A stretch of DNA of 64,000 nucleotides from Nocardioides cavernaquae. Its GTDB lineage: Bacteria; Actinomycetota; Actinomycetes; Propionibacteriales; Nocardioidaceae. Numbering within the stretch: position 1 is the stretch's first letter; each line of letters starts with the position of its first letter. Both the position numbers and the translations under genes were made by a program. The stretch spans positions 1,736,001-1,800,000 of the forward strand of contig NZ_QYRP01000002.1 in NCBI RefSeq assembly GCF_003600895.1. Reading direction: 5' to 3'. The notes under the pieces are model-generated. The model did not search any database. It saw only the letters and a program-made list of their open reading frames with translations, and had not been told where the DNA came from. This document shows, piece by piece, positions 49,748-58,356 of the stretch.

Positions 49748-51838
49748 ATGACGACCACCACGCACTGTCCCTACTGCTCGCTGCAGTGCGGCATGAAGCT
49801 CTCCGGGACGCGCAAGCTCGAGGTTTCCGAGTGGGCGGAGTTCCCGGTCAACAAGGGCGCGATGTGCCGCAAGGGCTGGACCTCGGCCGAGCTGCTCCAC
49901 CACCGTGAGCGCCTGACGACTCCGCTGATCAAGGAGCCGACCGGCGAGTTCCGCCCCGCCTCGTGGGAGGAGGCGCTGGACTATGTCGGCGAGCGCCTCA
50001 ACGGGCTCCGGGCACAGCACGGCCCGGACTCGATCGGCATCTTCGGTGGCGGCGGCCTGACCAACGAGAAGGCCTACCAGCTCGGCAAGTTCGCCCGGGT
50101 CGCCGTCGGCACCTCGCAGATCGACTACAACGGCCGCTGGTGCATGAGCTCGGCGGCCAACGCCGGCTCGCGCGCCTTCGGCGTCGACCGGGGACTGCCG
50201 TTCCCGCTGGCCGACATCGCGGAGGCCGACGTCCTCATCCTGGTCGGCTCCAACCTCGCTGAGACGATGCCTCCAGCCGCGCGCCACCTGGTCGAGTCGC
50301 GCGAGAAGGGTCACCACGTCGTGGTGATCGACCCGCGCCGCACGGCGACGGCCGACAAGGCCGACACCTTCCTCCAGCCCGTCCCCGGCACCGACCTGGC
50401 CCTCGCCCAGTCGCTCCTGCACCTGATCGTGGCCAACGGCCACGTCGACGAGGAGTACGTCGCGTCCCGGACGACCGGCTGGGAAGCGGTCAAGAACTCC
50501 GTCATGTCCTGGTGGCCCGAGCGCGGCGAGCGGGTCACCGGCATCCCGGCCTCCGAGCTCAAGGAGCTGGCTGACCTCGTCGGCACTGCTGAGAAGGTCA
50601 TGATCCTGACCGCCCGCGGCCCCGAGCAGCAGGCCCAGGGCTCCGACACTGTCCTGGCGTGGATCAACATCGCGCTGGCGCTCGGCATGCAGGGCAAGGA
50701 GCACTCGGGCTACGGCTGCCTCACCGGCCAGGGCAACGGCCAGGGTGGCCGCGAGCACGGCCAGAAGTCCGACCAGCTCCCCGGCTACCGCATGATCGAC
50801 GACCCCGCCGCGCGCGAGCACGTCGCCGGCGTGTGGGGGATCCCGGCCGAGTCGATCCCGGGCAAGGGCCGCTCGGCGTACGAGCTGCTCGATGCGCTCG
50901 GCCAGGACAACGGCCCGAAGGCGCTGCTGGTCTTCGGCTCCAACATCATCGTCTCGGCACCCAACGCCAACCACGTCGGCGAGAGGCTCGACGCGCTCGA
51001 GCTGCTGGTCGTCGCCGACATGGTGATGTCCGAGACCGCCGCCCGCGCTGACGTGATCCTGCCGATCACGCAGTGGGCCGAGGAGACCGGCACGATGACC
51101 AACCTCGAGGGCCGGGTCATCCTGCGCCAGCGTGCGATCACGCCGCCGGCCGGAGTGCGCAGCGACCTTGAGATCATCGAGGGCCTCGCGGAGCGGCTGA
51201 AGTCGCCGATCGCGTTCTCCGTCGAGCCGGAGGAGATCTTCGCCGAGCTCGGTCGCGCGAGCGCTGGCGGCAAGGCCGACTACAGCGGCATCACCTATGA
51301 CCTGATCCGCGAGCAGAAGGGTGTCTTCTGGCCCGCGCCGGCCGGGGTCATCGGCACGGACGGCCACGTCGGCACTGAGCGCATGTTCACGGAGTCGTTC
51401 GCCACCCCGAGCGGTCGCGCGAACTTCATCGCCGTCGAGCACCGCGGCGCCGCAGAGCAGCCCGATGCGGAGTACCCGGTCCACCTCACGACCGGTCGCG
51501 TCCTCGCGCAGTACCAGTCCGGCGCCCAGACCCGCCGGATCAGGGACCTCACCGACGACGGCGCCTTCGTCGAGATGCACCCGATGCTGGCCACCCGCCT
51601 CGGCACGGCCGACGGTGAGTTGGTGCGCGTCGAGACCCGCCGTGGTGAGATGGTGGCTCCGGTCCGCGTTGTCCGCACGATCCGCCCGGACACGGTCTTC
51701 GTGCCGTTCCACTGGGTCGGTGCGAACAAGCTGACCAACGATGCGCTCGACCCCGCCTCCCGCATGCCGGAGTTCAAGGTCTGCGCGGCACGGGTGTCCG
51801 AAGCAGCCAAGGTGAATGGACAGGTGGTTGTTGCATGA
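49748..51838 (+). CDS. narB: Assimilatory nitrate reductase catalytic subunit
   Basis: It reduces nitrate to nitrite in the cytosol using a Mo-bisMGD cofactor and one [4Fe-4S] cluster. The 696-residue protein begins with the cluster ligands Cys7, Cys10, Cys14 and Cys40 (HCPYCSLQCG, then MCRKG). The molybdenum-ligand cysteine is probably in NGRWCMSSAANAG near 130. LTGQGNGQGGREHGQK and the C-terminal LTTGRVLAQYQSGAQTRR bind the pterin. There is no C-terminal [2Fe-2S] or flavin domain. Electrons therefore come from the flavoprotein encoded by the overlapping next gene. It is sometimes named nasA or nasC in actinobacteria. Confidence 0.94.
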   Translation: MTTTTHCPYCSLQCGMKLSGTRKLEVSEWAEFPVNKGAMCRKGWTSAELLHHRERLTTPLIKEPTGEFRPASWEEALDYVGERLNGLRAQHGPDSIGIFGGGGLTNEKAYQLGKFARVAVGTSQIDYNGRWCMSSAANAGSRAFGVDRGLPFPLADIAEADVLILVGSNLAETMPPAARHLVESREKGHHVVVIDPRRTATADKADTFLQPVPGTDLALAQSLLHLIVANGHVDEEYVASRTTGWEAVKNSVMSWWPERGERVTGIPASELKELADLVGTAEKVMILTARGPEQQAQGSDTVLAWINIALALGMQGKEHSGYGCLTGQGNGQGGREHGQKSDQLPGYRMIDDPAAREHVAGVWGIPAESIPGKGRSAYELLDALGQDNGPKALLVFGSNIIVSAPNANHVGERLDALELLVVADMVMSETAARADVILPITQWAEETGTMTNLEGRVILRQRAITPPAGVRSDLEIIEGLAERLKSPIAFSVEPEEIFAELGRASAGGKADYSGITYDLIREQKGVFWPAPAGVIGTDGHVGTERMFTESFATPSGRANFIAVEHRGAAEQPDAEYPVHLTTGRVLAQYQSGAQTRRIRDLTDDGAFVEMHPMLATRLGTADGELVRVETRRGEMVAPVRVVRTIRPDTVFVPFHWVGANKLTNDALDPASRMPEFKVCAARVSEAAKVNGQVVVA

Positions 51839-53244
51839 AGCGCGAGAAGCTGGTCATCGTCGGAAACGGCATGGCCACCACGCGACTCGTCGAGGAGCTG
51901 GTCGCACGACGCTACGAGGGTGACATCACGATCCTCGGCGACGAGGACCACCCGGCGTACAACCGGATCCTGCTGTCCGCGGTCCTGGAGGGCACGCACC
52001 CGATCGACGCGCTGACCCTGCGCCAGCCCGACTGGTACGCCGCGCAGGGCATCGACCTGCGCCTGGGCAGCCGGGTGCTCGAGATCGAGCGCGAGCTGCG
52101 TGACGTCATGCTCGTCGACGGCCAGAAGATCGTCTTCGACAAGCTCGTCCTCGCCACCGGCGCCATCCCGACGCTGCCCCCGATCCGTGGCCTGATCCAG
52201 CTCGACGGCTCGCTGCACCCCAAGGTGCACGCCTTCCGGAGCCTTGCCGACACGCAGCGCCTGCTTGACGCGATGGAGGAGCTCTCCGTGGAGAGTCGCC
52301 CGGTCCGCGCCGTTGTCGTCGGCGGCGGCCTGCTCGGCCTCCAGGTGGCCCGCGCGCTCAGCGTCCGCGGCGTCGAGACCGAGGTCGTCGAGGGCACCGA
52401 GCACCTGCTCTCGCAGCAGGTGGACCGCAAGGGCGGCACCGTTCTCAAGCGCCACCTCAAGAAGCTCGGCACCGAGGTCTACACCGGTGCCCGCGCCATC
52501 CGCCTGACCGACGAGGGCCTCAAGCTCGACACGGGCTACACCCTCGACGCCGACCTGATCGTCCTGACCGCCGGCGGGCGACCGTCCACGGCGCTCGCTC
52601 GCGGCGCCGGCCTCACCGTGCGTCGCGGCCTGGTCGTGGGGGAGCACCTGCAGTCGGTCGACGACGACAACATCTTCGCGATCGGTGACTGCGCCGAGTT
52701 CGAGGGCCGGGTCACCGGATTCGTCCCGCCCGCGTGGGAGCAGGCAACGCTGCTCGCCGCGCACCTGAGCGGCGAGGACGTGAAGTACGAAGGCTCGCGC
52801 AGCGTCGCGCGCCTTCGCGCCACCGGGCTCGACGTGGCGGTGCTCGGCGACCCGGAGCACACCGAGGGCGACATCGTCGAGGTGACGAACCCGATCATCG
52901 GTACCCACCGCAAGCTCGTCGTCGACGGCAACGTCATCGTCGCCGGCACGCTGATCGGTGACCTGTCGCGCATCGGCCTGATCACCCAGCTCTTCGACCG
53001 TCGCACGATCCTCTCCGACACGGAGCCCGGCGAGCTGTTGATGGCCGAGCGCCCCGACGGCGACAGCTCCACGCTGCTGCCCGACGAGGCCGAGGTCTGC
53101 GCCTGCGCCGGTGTAAACGCCGGTCGCATCCGGTCCTGCCGCACCTTCGAGGAGGCCAAGGAGAAGACCCGCGCCACGACGGGTTGCGGCGGCTGCGCCT
53201 CGGTGGTCAGGGAGCTCATCGAGGCGGCGCACGTCCCCGTCTGA
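51835..53244 (+). CDS. nasB: FAD/BFD-domain electron-transfer partner of nitrate reductase
   Basis: The 469-residue flavoprotein resembles the N-terminal half of NirB. It has FAD motif VIVGNGMATTRL, NAD(P)H motif VVVGGGLLGLQVARAL, FAD-end DNIFAIGDCAEF, and a C-terminal BFD-type [2Fe-2S] domain with cysteines in EVCACAG and TGCGGCAS. It lacks siroheme motifs, so it is not a nitrite reductase. It most likely passes electrons from NADH to the nitrate reductase, as NasB/NasC-type subunits do. The ATG overlaps the narB stop (ATGA). A strong terminator follows. Confidence 0.85.
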   Translation: MKREKLVIVGNGMATTRLVEELVARRYEGDITILGDEDHPAYNRILLSAVLEGTHPIDALTLRQPDWYAAQGIDLRLGSRVLEIERELRDVMLVDGQKIVFDKLVLATGAIPTLPPIRGLIQLDGSLHPKVHAFRSLADTQRLLDAMEELSVESRPVRAVVVGGGLLGLQVARALSVRGVETEVVEGTEHLLSQQVDRKGGTVLKRHLKKLGTEVYTGARAIRLTDEGLKLDTGYTLDADLIVLTAGGRPSTALARGAGLTVRRGLVVGEHLQSVDDDNIFAIGDCAEFEGRVTGFVPPAWEQATLLAAHLSGEDVKYEGSRSVARLRATGLDVAVLGDPEHTEGDIVEVTNPIIGTHRKLVVDGNVIVAGTLIGDLSRIGLITQLFDRRTILSDTEPGELLMAERPDGDSSTLLPDEAEVCACAGVNAGRIRSCRTFEEAKEKTRATTGCGGCASVVRELIEAAHVPV

Positions 53245-53272
53245 CGGTCTCCGCAGCACCCCAGCACCCTCG

Positions 53273-53308
53273 GAACGGCCCGGGTGACATCCGTCACCCG
53301 GGCCGTTC
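53273..53308 (+). terminator. Strong terminator after the nitrate reductase operon
   Basis: A perfect 16-bp stem pairs 53273-53288 (GAACGGCCCGGGTGAC) with 53293-53308 around an ATCC loop. It separates this operon from nirB. Confidence 0.8.
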
Positions 53309-53352
53309 TGCACGCCTGAGAGCACCCTCTGTTGCAAGCAGGTGAGCAACCT

Positions 53353-53405
53353 GTTTCCTCACCGAAACAATCAGAAACCGCAGGACAACAACCGGCGCCT
53401 ACCGT
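53353..53405 (+). promoter_or_regulatory. nirBD promoter with GlnR-like boxes
   Basis: GTTTC-CTCACC-GAAAC (53353-53368) is a good fit to the GlnR half-site and is followed by a second GAAAC (53374-53378). TACCGT (53400-53405) is the -10. The first GAAAC starts 36 bp before the -10, the same distance as in narK. GAAAGGTAGG precedes the ATG at 53432. Confidence 0.6.
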
Positions 53406-53431
53406 CGTACTCAGTTGAAAGGTAGGTCCCC

Positions 53432-55981
53432 ATGAGCATTCGCAAGACTCTTGTTGTCGCCGGTCACGGCATGGTTGGTCACCGATTCGTCCAGGCTGCC
53501 ATCGAGCGCGGCCTCACCGAGCGGTACGACATCGTCATCGCCGGTGAGGAGTCCCGCGCGGCCTACGACCGCGTCGCCCTGACGTCGTTCTTCGAGGTCG
53601 GCGCCGACGCCCTCTCCTTCCTGCCCGAAGGGGTCTACGAAGACCCGCGGGTCAAGCTCCTGGTCGACACCGAGGTCACCTCGGTCGACCGCGATGCCCA
53701 GAGGGTCACCTTCAGCAACGGCGAGACCCAGGCGTACGACGTCCTGGTGCTCGCCACCGGTGCCGCCCCCTTCGTCCCGCCGGTGCCCGGCAAGGACCTC
53801 GAGAACGTCTTCGTCTACCGGACGATCGATGACCTCGAGGCGATCCGCGAGGCGTCCAAGACCGCCAAGGCGGGCGTGGTCATCGGCGGCGGACTGCTCG
53901 GTCTCGAGGCCGCCAACGCGCTCCACCAGCTCGAGGTCGAGACCCACGTCGTCGAGCTCGCTCCGCGCCTCATGGCCGTGCAGATCGACGACGCCGGTGG
54001 CGCGACGCTCAAGCGCCACATCGAGAAGCTCGGTCTGAAGGTCCACACGGGCGTCATGACAGAGCTCATCGACGGTGACGACGACGGCAAGGTCAGCGCC
54101 CTCAAGTTCAAGGACAACGACGAGCCGCTCGAGGTCGAGATCGTCGTCTTCTCCGCCGGCATCCGTCCGCGCGACATCCTGGCCCGTGAGTCCGGCCTCG
54201 ACGTCGCCGAGCGCGGCGGCATCCTGGTCGACCCGCAGATGCGGACCTCCGACTCCAACATCTTCGCCATCGGCGAGTGTGCGGCCCCCGAGGGCCGGAT
54301 GTACGGGCTCGTGGCTCCCGGTTACCAGATGGCCGAGGTCGCGGTCGACGCGCTCCTCGAGGGCCCGGGCGAGTTCACCGGCGCCGACATGTCCACCAAG
54401 CTCAAGCTCCTCGGCGTCGACGTCGCCTCCTTCGGTGACGCGTTCGCGACCACCGAGGGTTCGCTCGAGCTGGTCTTCGCCGACGCGGTCGGCGGCGTCT
54501 ACAAGAAGCTCGTCGTGAACGAGGACGCGACGCAGCTCCTCGGCGGCATCCTCGTGGGCGACGCCTCGGCGTACGGCATCCTGCGGCCGATGGTCTCCAG
54601 CGGCATGGCGCTGCCGGAGAACCCGGAGGAGCTGATCCTCCCGGCGTCGCGTGGCACTGCGCAGATCGGCATGCCCGACGAGGCTGTCGTCTGCTCCTGC
54701 AACAACATCACCAAGGGCACGATCTGCGGCATCATCGACGAGCAGGGTTGTGTCGACCTGCCGTGCGCCAAGGCCTGCACCAAGGCCGGCACGGTCTGCG
54801 GCTCCTGTGTGCCGATCGTGAAGAACCTCCTCACCGAGCGCATGGAAGCGGCTGGCAAGACCGTCAACAAGGCGATCTGTGAGCACTTCTCCTACTCGCG
54901 CCAGGAGCTCTTCGACCTGGTGCAGGTGCACCAGTACAAGCGCTTCGACGACATCATCGAGGCGCACGGGACGGGCCGCGGTTGCGACATCTGCAAGCCG
55001 GCGATCGCCTCGATCCTGGCCAGCCAGTTCAACGGCCACGTGCTCGACAAGCAGACAACTGCTTCGCTGCAGGACACGAATGATGCGTATCTCGCGAACC
55101 TGCAGAAGAACGGGACGTACTCCGTCGTCCCTCGCATCCCCGGCGGGGAGATCACGCCTGAGGGACTGATCGTCATCGGTGAGGTCGCTCGCGACTTCGG
55201 CCTCTACACGAAGATCACCGGTGGCCAGCGGATCGACATGTTCGGTGCGCGCATGGAGCAGCTGCCCGCGATCTGGTCGCGTCTGGTCGACGCCGGCTTC
55301 GAGTCGGGCCACGCCTATGGCAAGTCGCTGCGCACGGTGAAGTCCTGCGTCGGCAAGACCTGGTGCCGCTTCGGTGTCCAGGACTCCACGCAGCTCGCCA
55401 TCGACCTGGAGCTGCGCTACCGCGGCCTGCGCTCGCCGCACAAGCTCAAGGGTGCCGTCTCCGGATGTGCCCGTGAGTGCGCCGAGGCGCGTGGCAAGGA
55501 CTTCGGGGTCATCGCCACGGACAAGGGCTGGAACCTGTACGTCGCGGGCAACGGCGGCATGGTGCCGGCGCACGCCCAGCTGCTTGCCGGCGACCTCGAC
55601 ACCGAGACGCTCTACAGGTACCTCGACCGCTTCCTCATGTACTACATCCGCACCGCTGACCGCCTGCAGCGCACGAGCACCTGGCTCGCTGCCCTGGACG
55701 GTGGCATGGACCGGCTCAAGGCGATCGTCATCGACGACGAGCTCGGCCTGGGTGAGGAGCTCGAGGCGGAGATGAGCCGCCACGTCGACACCTACTTCGA
55801 TGAGTGGAAGGCGACGCTGGAGGACCCGGAGAAGCTCGCTCGCTTCGTCTCCTTCATCAACGCCCCCGAGACCCCGGACCCGAACATCTCGTTCGACACC
55901 GAGCGTGGCCAGATCGTTCCCGTCAACCACGACGAGCCCGTGGTCCTCGGCTCGACGATCCCGGTAGGAGCCCCCCAGTGA
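53432..55981 (+). CDS. nirB: Nitrite reductase [NAD(P)H] large subunit
   Basis: It reduces nitrite to ammonium with six electrons from NAD(P)H. The 849-residue protein has in order an FAD domain (VVAGHGMVGHRF), an NAD domain (VVIGGGLLGLEAANAL), and BFD-type cysteines (VVCSCNNITKG, GTVCGSCVPIVK, RGCDICKPA). The siroheme/[4Fe-4S] half follows with SCVGKTWCRFG and SGCARECAEA, which supply the four cluster cysteines. Length matches NirB. The GTG of nirD overlaps its stop. It depends on siroheme, whose chelatase is encoded two genes downstream. Confidence 0.96.
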   Translation: MSIRKTLVVAGHGMVGHRFVQAAIERGLTERYDIVIAGEESRAAYDRVALTSFFEVGADALSFLPEGVYEDPRVKLLVDTEVTSVDRDAQRVTFSNGETQAYDVLVLATGAAPFVPPVPGKDLENVFVYRTIDDLEAIREASKTAKAGVVIGGGLLGLEAANALHQLEVETHVVELAPRLMAVQIDDAGGATLKRHIEKLGLKVHTGVMTELIDGDDDGKVSALKFKDNDEPLEVEIVVFSAGIRPRDILARESGLDVAERGGILVDPQMRTSDSNIFAIGECAAPEGRMYGLVAPGYQMAEVAVDALLEGPGEFTGADMSTKLKLLGVDVASFGDAFATTEGSLELVFADAVGGVYKKLVVNEDATQLLGGILVGDASAYGILRPMVSSGMALPENPEELILPASRGTAQIGMPDEAVVCSCNNITKGTICGIIDEQGCVDLPCAKACTKAGTVCGSCVPIVKNLLTERMEAAGKTVNKAICEHFSYSRQELFDLVQVHQYKRFDDIIEAHGTGRGCDICKPAIASILASQFNGHVLDKQTTASLQDTNDAYLANLQKNGTYSVVPRIPGGEITPEGLIVIGEVARDFGLYTKITGGQRIDMFGARMEQLPAIWSRLVDAGFESGHAYGKSLRTVKSCVGKTWCRFGVQDSTQLAIDLELRYRGLRSPHKLKGAVSGCARECAEARGKDFGVIATDKGWNLYVAGNGGMVPAHAQLLAGDLDTETLYRYLDRFLMYYIRTADRLQRTSTWLAALDGGMDRLKAIVIDDELGLGEELEAEMSRHVDTYFDEWKATLEDPEKLARFVSFINAPETPDPNISFDTERGQIVPVNHDEPVVLGSTIPVGAPQ

Positions 55982-56328
55982 GTGTGACCACGACTGACGA
56001 GTTCGCTCCCGTCTGCCGTCTCGAGCAGCTCGAGGTCGAGCGCGGTGCCACCGCGCTCGTCCACGGTCAGGCGGTTGCCGTCTTCCGCACGTACGACGAC
56101 ACCGTCTACGCGCTCGGAAACTACGATCCGTTCGCGAAGGCCAGCGTTCTCGCTCGCGGAATCGTGGGTACCCGTGGTGAAATTCCCTTTGTGGCATCTC
56201 CCATGCACAAGCAGGCCTTCGATCTCCGCACCGGCCAGTGCCTCGACGACGAGAACGTCAGCGTTCCGTCGTACGTGGTGCGCGTGGTCGACGGCGTCGT
56301 ACAGGTGGGGCCGAGGCAGCAGGTATGA
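55978..56328 (+). CDS. nirD: Nitrite reductase small subunit
   Basis: The 116-residue protein has the Rieske-like fold of NirD (VCRLEQLEVERGATALVHG, VYALGNYDPF, SPMHKQAFDLRTGQCL). It does not retain the two Cys/His pairs needed to bind a cluster, as is normal for NirD. It is the partner of NirB. The GTG at 55978 overlaps the nirB stop (GTGA) and has GGTAGGAG about seven bases upstream. A second GTG at 55984 is possible. The next gene's ATG overlaps its own stop, giving a tightly coupled nirB-nirD-regulator-chelatase operon. Confidence 0.93.
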   Translation: MSVTTTDEFAPVCRLEQLEVERGATALVHGQAVAVFRTYDDTVYALGNYDPFAKASVLARGIVGTRGEIPFVASPMHKQAFDLRTGQCLDDENVSVPSYVVRVVDGVVQVGPRQQV

Positions 56329-57449
56329 CCGTTTCCTCCACCGACAAGCCCCTCGAGGGCTACCGGATCGGCATCACTGCCGCCCGGAAGGTGGACGAGC
56401 AGGTCGCGCTCCTGGAGCGTCGGGGTGCCCACGTCGAAGTGGCCACCACAATCTCCGTCGAGCCCAACCGGATCAACGAGGTGGCGCTTCGCGAGGCGAC
56501 CCACGAGGTGATCGGCGGCCGCCCGGTCGACCTCTTCGTCGCGACCACCGGCATCGGCATCCGTTCCTGGTTCGAGGCTGCTGCGTCCTGGGGCTTGCTG
56601 GACCAGCTGATCGAGGTTCTCGGCAGGTCGGAGATCCTTGCCCGCGGGCCCAAATCCGTGGGAGCGCTGCGCAACAGCGGCCTGCGCGAGCTCTGGTCGC
56701 CCGACTCCGAGCGGTTCGAGGACGTGCTCGCGCACCTGCGCGGCCGCGACCTCACCGGCCGCCGGATCGTCGTGCAGGAGCACGGCCAGTCACTCTCGAC
56801 GGTGGCCCACGCGCTCCGCCGCCAGGGCGCCGATGTGCACGTGGTGACCGTCTACCGGCTCGAGGGAGCACACGACCCCGACCCGGTCTTCCGCATGGTC
56901 GACCTCGTGGCCGAGCGCAAGCTCGACGCCGTCACCTTCACGTCCGCTCCCGCTGTCGCGGCGTTCATGGACATGGCCGGGGTCGTCGGCCGCCGCGAGG
57001 AGGTGCTCGCGGCCTTCCAGGCTGACGTGGTCGCCACCTGCGTCGGACCTGTCACCGCGGCTGCGTTCGAGATGTGGGGCGTGCCGACGATCCAGCCCGA
57101 GCGCTCGCGCCTGGCCGCGATGGTCAAGCTGCTCGAGACCGAGCTGCCCTCCCGTCGCGACGGCACTGCGCTCGATGTCTCGGGCCACACGCTCCTCATG
57201 CACGGCGACGTGATCCTGCTCGACGGCATCGAGGTCCGGCTCTCGCCGGCCCCGCTCGCGGTCCTGCACGCGCTTGCGGTGAACCCCGGCCACGTCGTCT
57301 CGCGCCGCGAGCTGCTCTCCTGCCTGCCCACGGGTCAGGCGTCGTCGGAGCACGCTGTCGAGATGGCTGTGGCCCGGCTCCGTGCCGCGATCGGCACCCG
57401 CCTGATCCAGACGGTCGTGAAGCGGGGCTACCGGCTGGTGGTGGGCTGA
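56325..57449 (+). CDS. nnaR: NnaR-type regulator: uroporphyrinogen-III synthase-like plus winged helix
   Basis: The 374-residue protein joins a HemD-like domain (about 10-265: GYRIGITAARKVDEQVALL, FVATTGIGIRSWF, TFTSAPAVAAFMDMA, CVGPVTAAAFEMWG) to a C-terminal OmpR-type winged helix. The latter reads LSPAPLAVLHALAVNPGHVV, then EHAVEMAVARLRAAI and VKRGYRLVVG. This is the architecture of NnaR of M. smegmatis and Streptomyces, which cooperates with GlnR to activate nitrate and nitrite genes. Its place in the nirBD operon supports this. Whether the HemD part is still catalytic or only a sensor is unknown. The ATG overlaps the nirD stop. Confidence 0.87.
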   Translation: MTVSSTDKPLEGYRIGITAARKVDEQVALLERRGAHVEVATTISVEPNRINEVALREATHEVIGGRPVDLFVATTGIGIRSWFEAAASWGLLDQLIEVLGRSEILARGPKSVGALRNSGLRELWSPDSERFEDVLAHLRGRDLTGRRIVVQEHGQSLSTVAHALRRQGADVHVVTVYRLEGAHDPDPVFRMVDLVAERKLDAVTFTSAPAVAAFMDMAGVVGRREEVLAAFQADVVATCVGPVTAAAFEMWGVPTIQPERSRLAAMVKLLETELPSRRDGTALDVSGHTLLMHGDVILLDGIEVRLSPAPLAVLHALAVNPGHVVSRRELLSCLPTGQASSEHAVEMAVARLRAAIGTRLIQTVVKRGYRLVVG

Positions 57450-58171
57450 TGATCTCGCGCCACGCATCTCGGGCCCCGCGCCTCGTCACGGTCGCCCACG
57501 GCACGCGCGTCGCGCACGGCAACCAGGTGGCCGCATCGATCACCGAGCAGGCCGCCCGGCTGCTGGGAGTGCCCGCCACGACGTCGTACGTCGAGCTGTG
57601 CGAGCCGCTGCTGGCCGACGTCATGGCCGATCGTCGGTCGCGCGCTGGAGCGCCCGACGTCGTCGTTCCGCTGCTGCTCTCGACCGGATTCCACATCAAG
57701 ACCGACATCCCCGAGGCCGTTGCGGATGCGCACTCGATCCTGACGCGCCCCCTCGGCCCCGATCCGATGCTGACGGCCGTGATGTGCCGTCGCCTGCAGG
57801 AGGCTGGAGCCGTCCCTGGCTCGCCCGTGGTGATGGTGGCTGCCGGCTCCAATGACCCCGACGCGCTGCCTGACCTGGCTGAGGCCGAGCGTCTGCTCTC
57901 CCTCGCATGGGATGCGCCGGTCCTCACCGCCACGGTCGCGGGGCAGGGCCGTCCCCTTGCGGACGCGATCGCCGAGGCCCGCGGCCACGGCGAGGTTGCC
58001 GTGTCGACGTACCTGCTCTCGCCGGGGTTCTTCTCGCGCAAGGCCGCGAGCATTGCCTCCGAGCAGGGAGTGCGCCACGTTGCTGGCGTTCTCGGTGATC
58101 ACGCGCGCATCGTCGAGCTCGTGGTCAGGCGTTATCGCGCTGCTCTTGCGGCTGCTCACATCGCGGCCTGA
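57449..58171 (+). CDS. Sirohydrochlorin chelatase (CbiX/SirB family)
   Basis: The 240-residue protein has two similar halves, each with a chelatase core. The N-terminal VTVAHGTRVAHGNQVAASI holds the metal-binding histidine. LLLSTGFHIKTDIPEAV holds a second. VMVAAGSND and STYLLSPGFFSRKA form the C-terminal repeat. It inserts iron into sirohydrochlorin to give siroheme (or cobalt for B12). Being last in the nirBD-nnaR operon, iron insertion for the NirB siroheme is the likely job. The ATG overlaps the nnaR stop (TGATG). Some annotations call such genes cbiX or sirB. Confidence 0.88.
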   Translation: MISRHASRAPRLVTVAHGTRVAHGNQVAASITEQAARLLGVPATTSYVELCEPLLADVMADRRSRAGAPDVVVPLLLSTGFHIKTDIPEAVADAHSILTRPLGPDPMLTAVMCRRLQEAGAVPGSPVVMVAAGSNDPDALPDLAEAERLLSLAWDAPVLTATVAGQGRPLADAIAEARGHGEVAVSTYLLSPGFFSRKAASIASEQGVRHVAGVLGDHARIVELVVRRYRAALAAAHIAA

Positions 58172-58356
58172 TTTCCGGGGCGTGCGGCCTCAACTGACGC
58201 GCAGCCCTCCCTGCAGCTCGCGCTCCGCTCGCTGGCGCTCGCTCCGGCTCGACGGTCGGGCTGTGCGCCAGCTCGGGCCGCCCGCCACCGAGGTCAGGGA
58301 ACCAGCGTGAAGACTTCCTGTCGGCAGGTGACTGAGAGTCTTCACGTTGTTGAGAG
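58172..58356. terminator. Convergent gap with nested hairpin (stem 58306-58346)
   Basis: CGTGAAGACT (58306-58315) pairs perfectly with AGTCTTCACG (58337-58346). The stem can grow to 13 bp with one wobble. Inside its loop a second stem, CCTG-TCGG-CAGG, spans 58317-58328. It lies between the chelatase and ispF stops and should terminate both. The rest, 58172-58300, holds GCTCGC-type short repeats and no gene. Confidence 0.6.

Noticed and set aside
51295..53349. A 684-codon minus-strand frame over the nitrate reductase flavoprotein
   Set aside because: It is an antisense shadow of a clearly functional gene, and it would cross the strong terminator at 53273-53308.
53411..56197. A 928-codon minus-strand frame opposite nirB
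   Set aside because: nirB is complete with all motifs. The antisense product is repetitive and acidic with no recognisable fold and no promoter.
47828..58171. Nitrate cluster as a recently acquired genomic island
   Set aside because: Base composition and codon use look the same as the flanks, and there is no integrase, tRNA boundary or flanking direct repeat.
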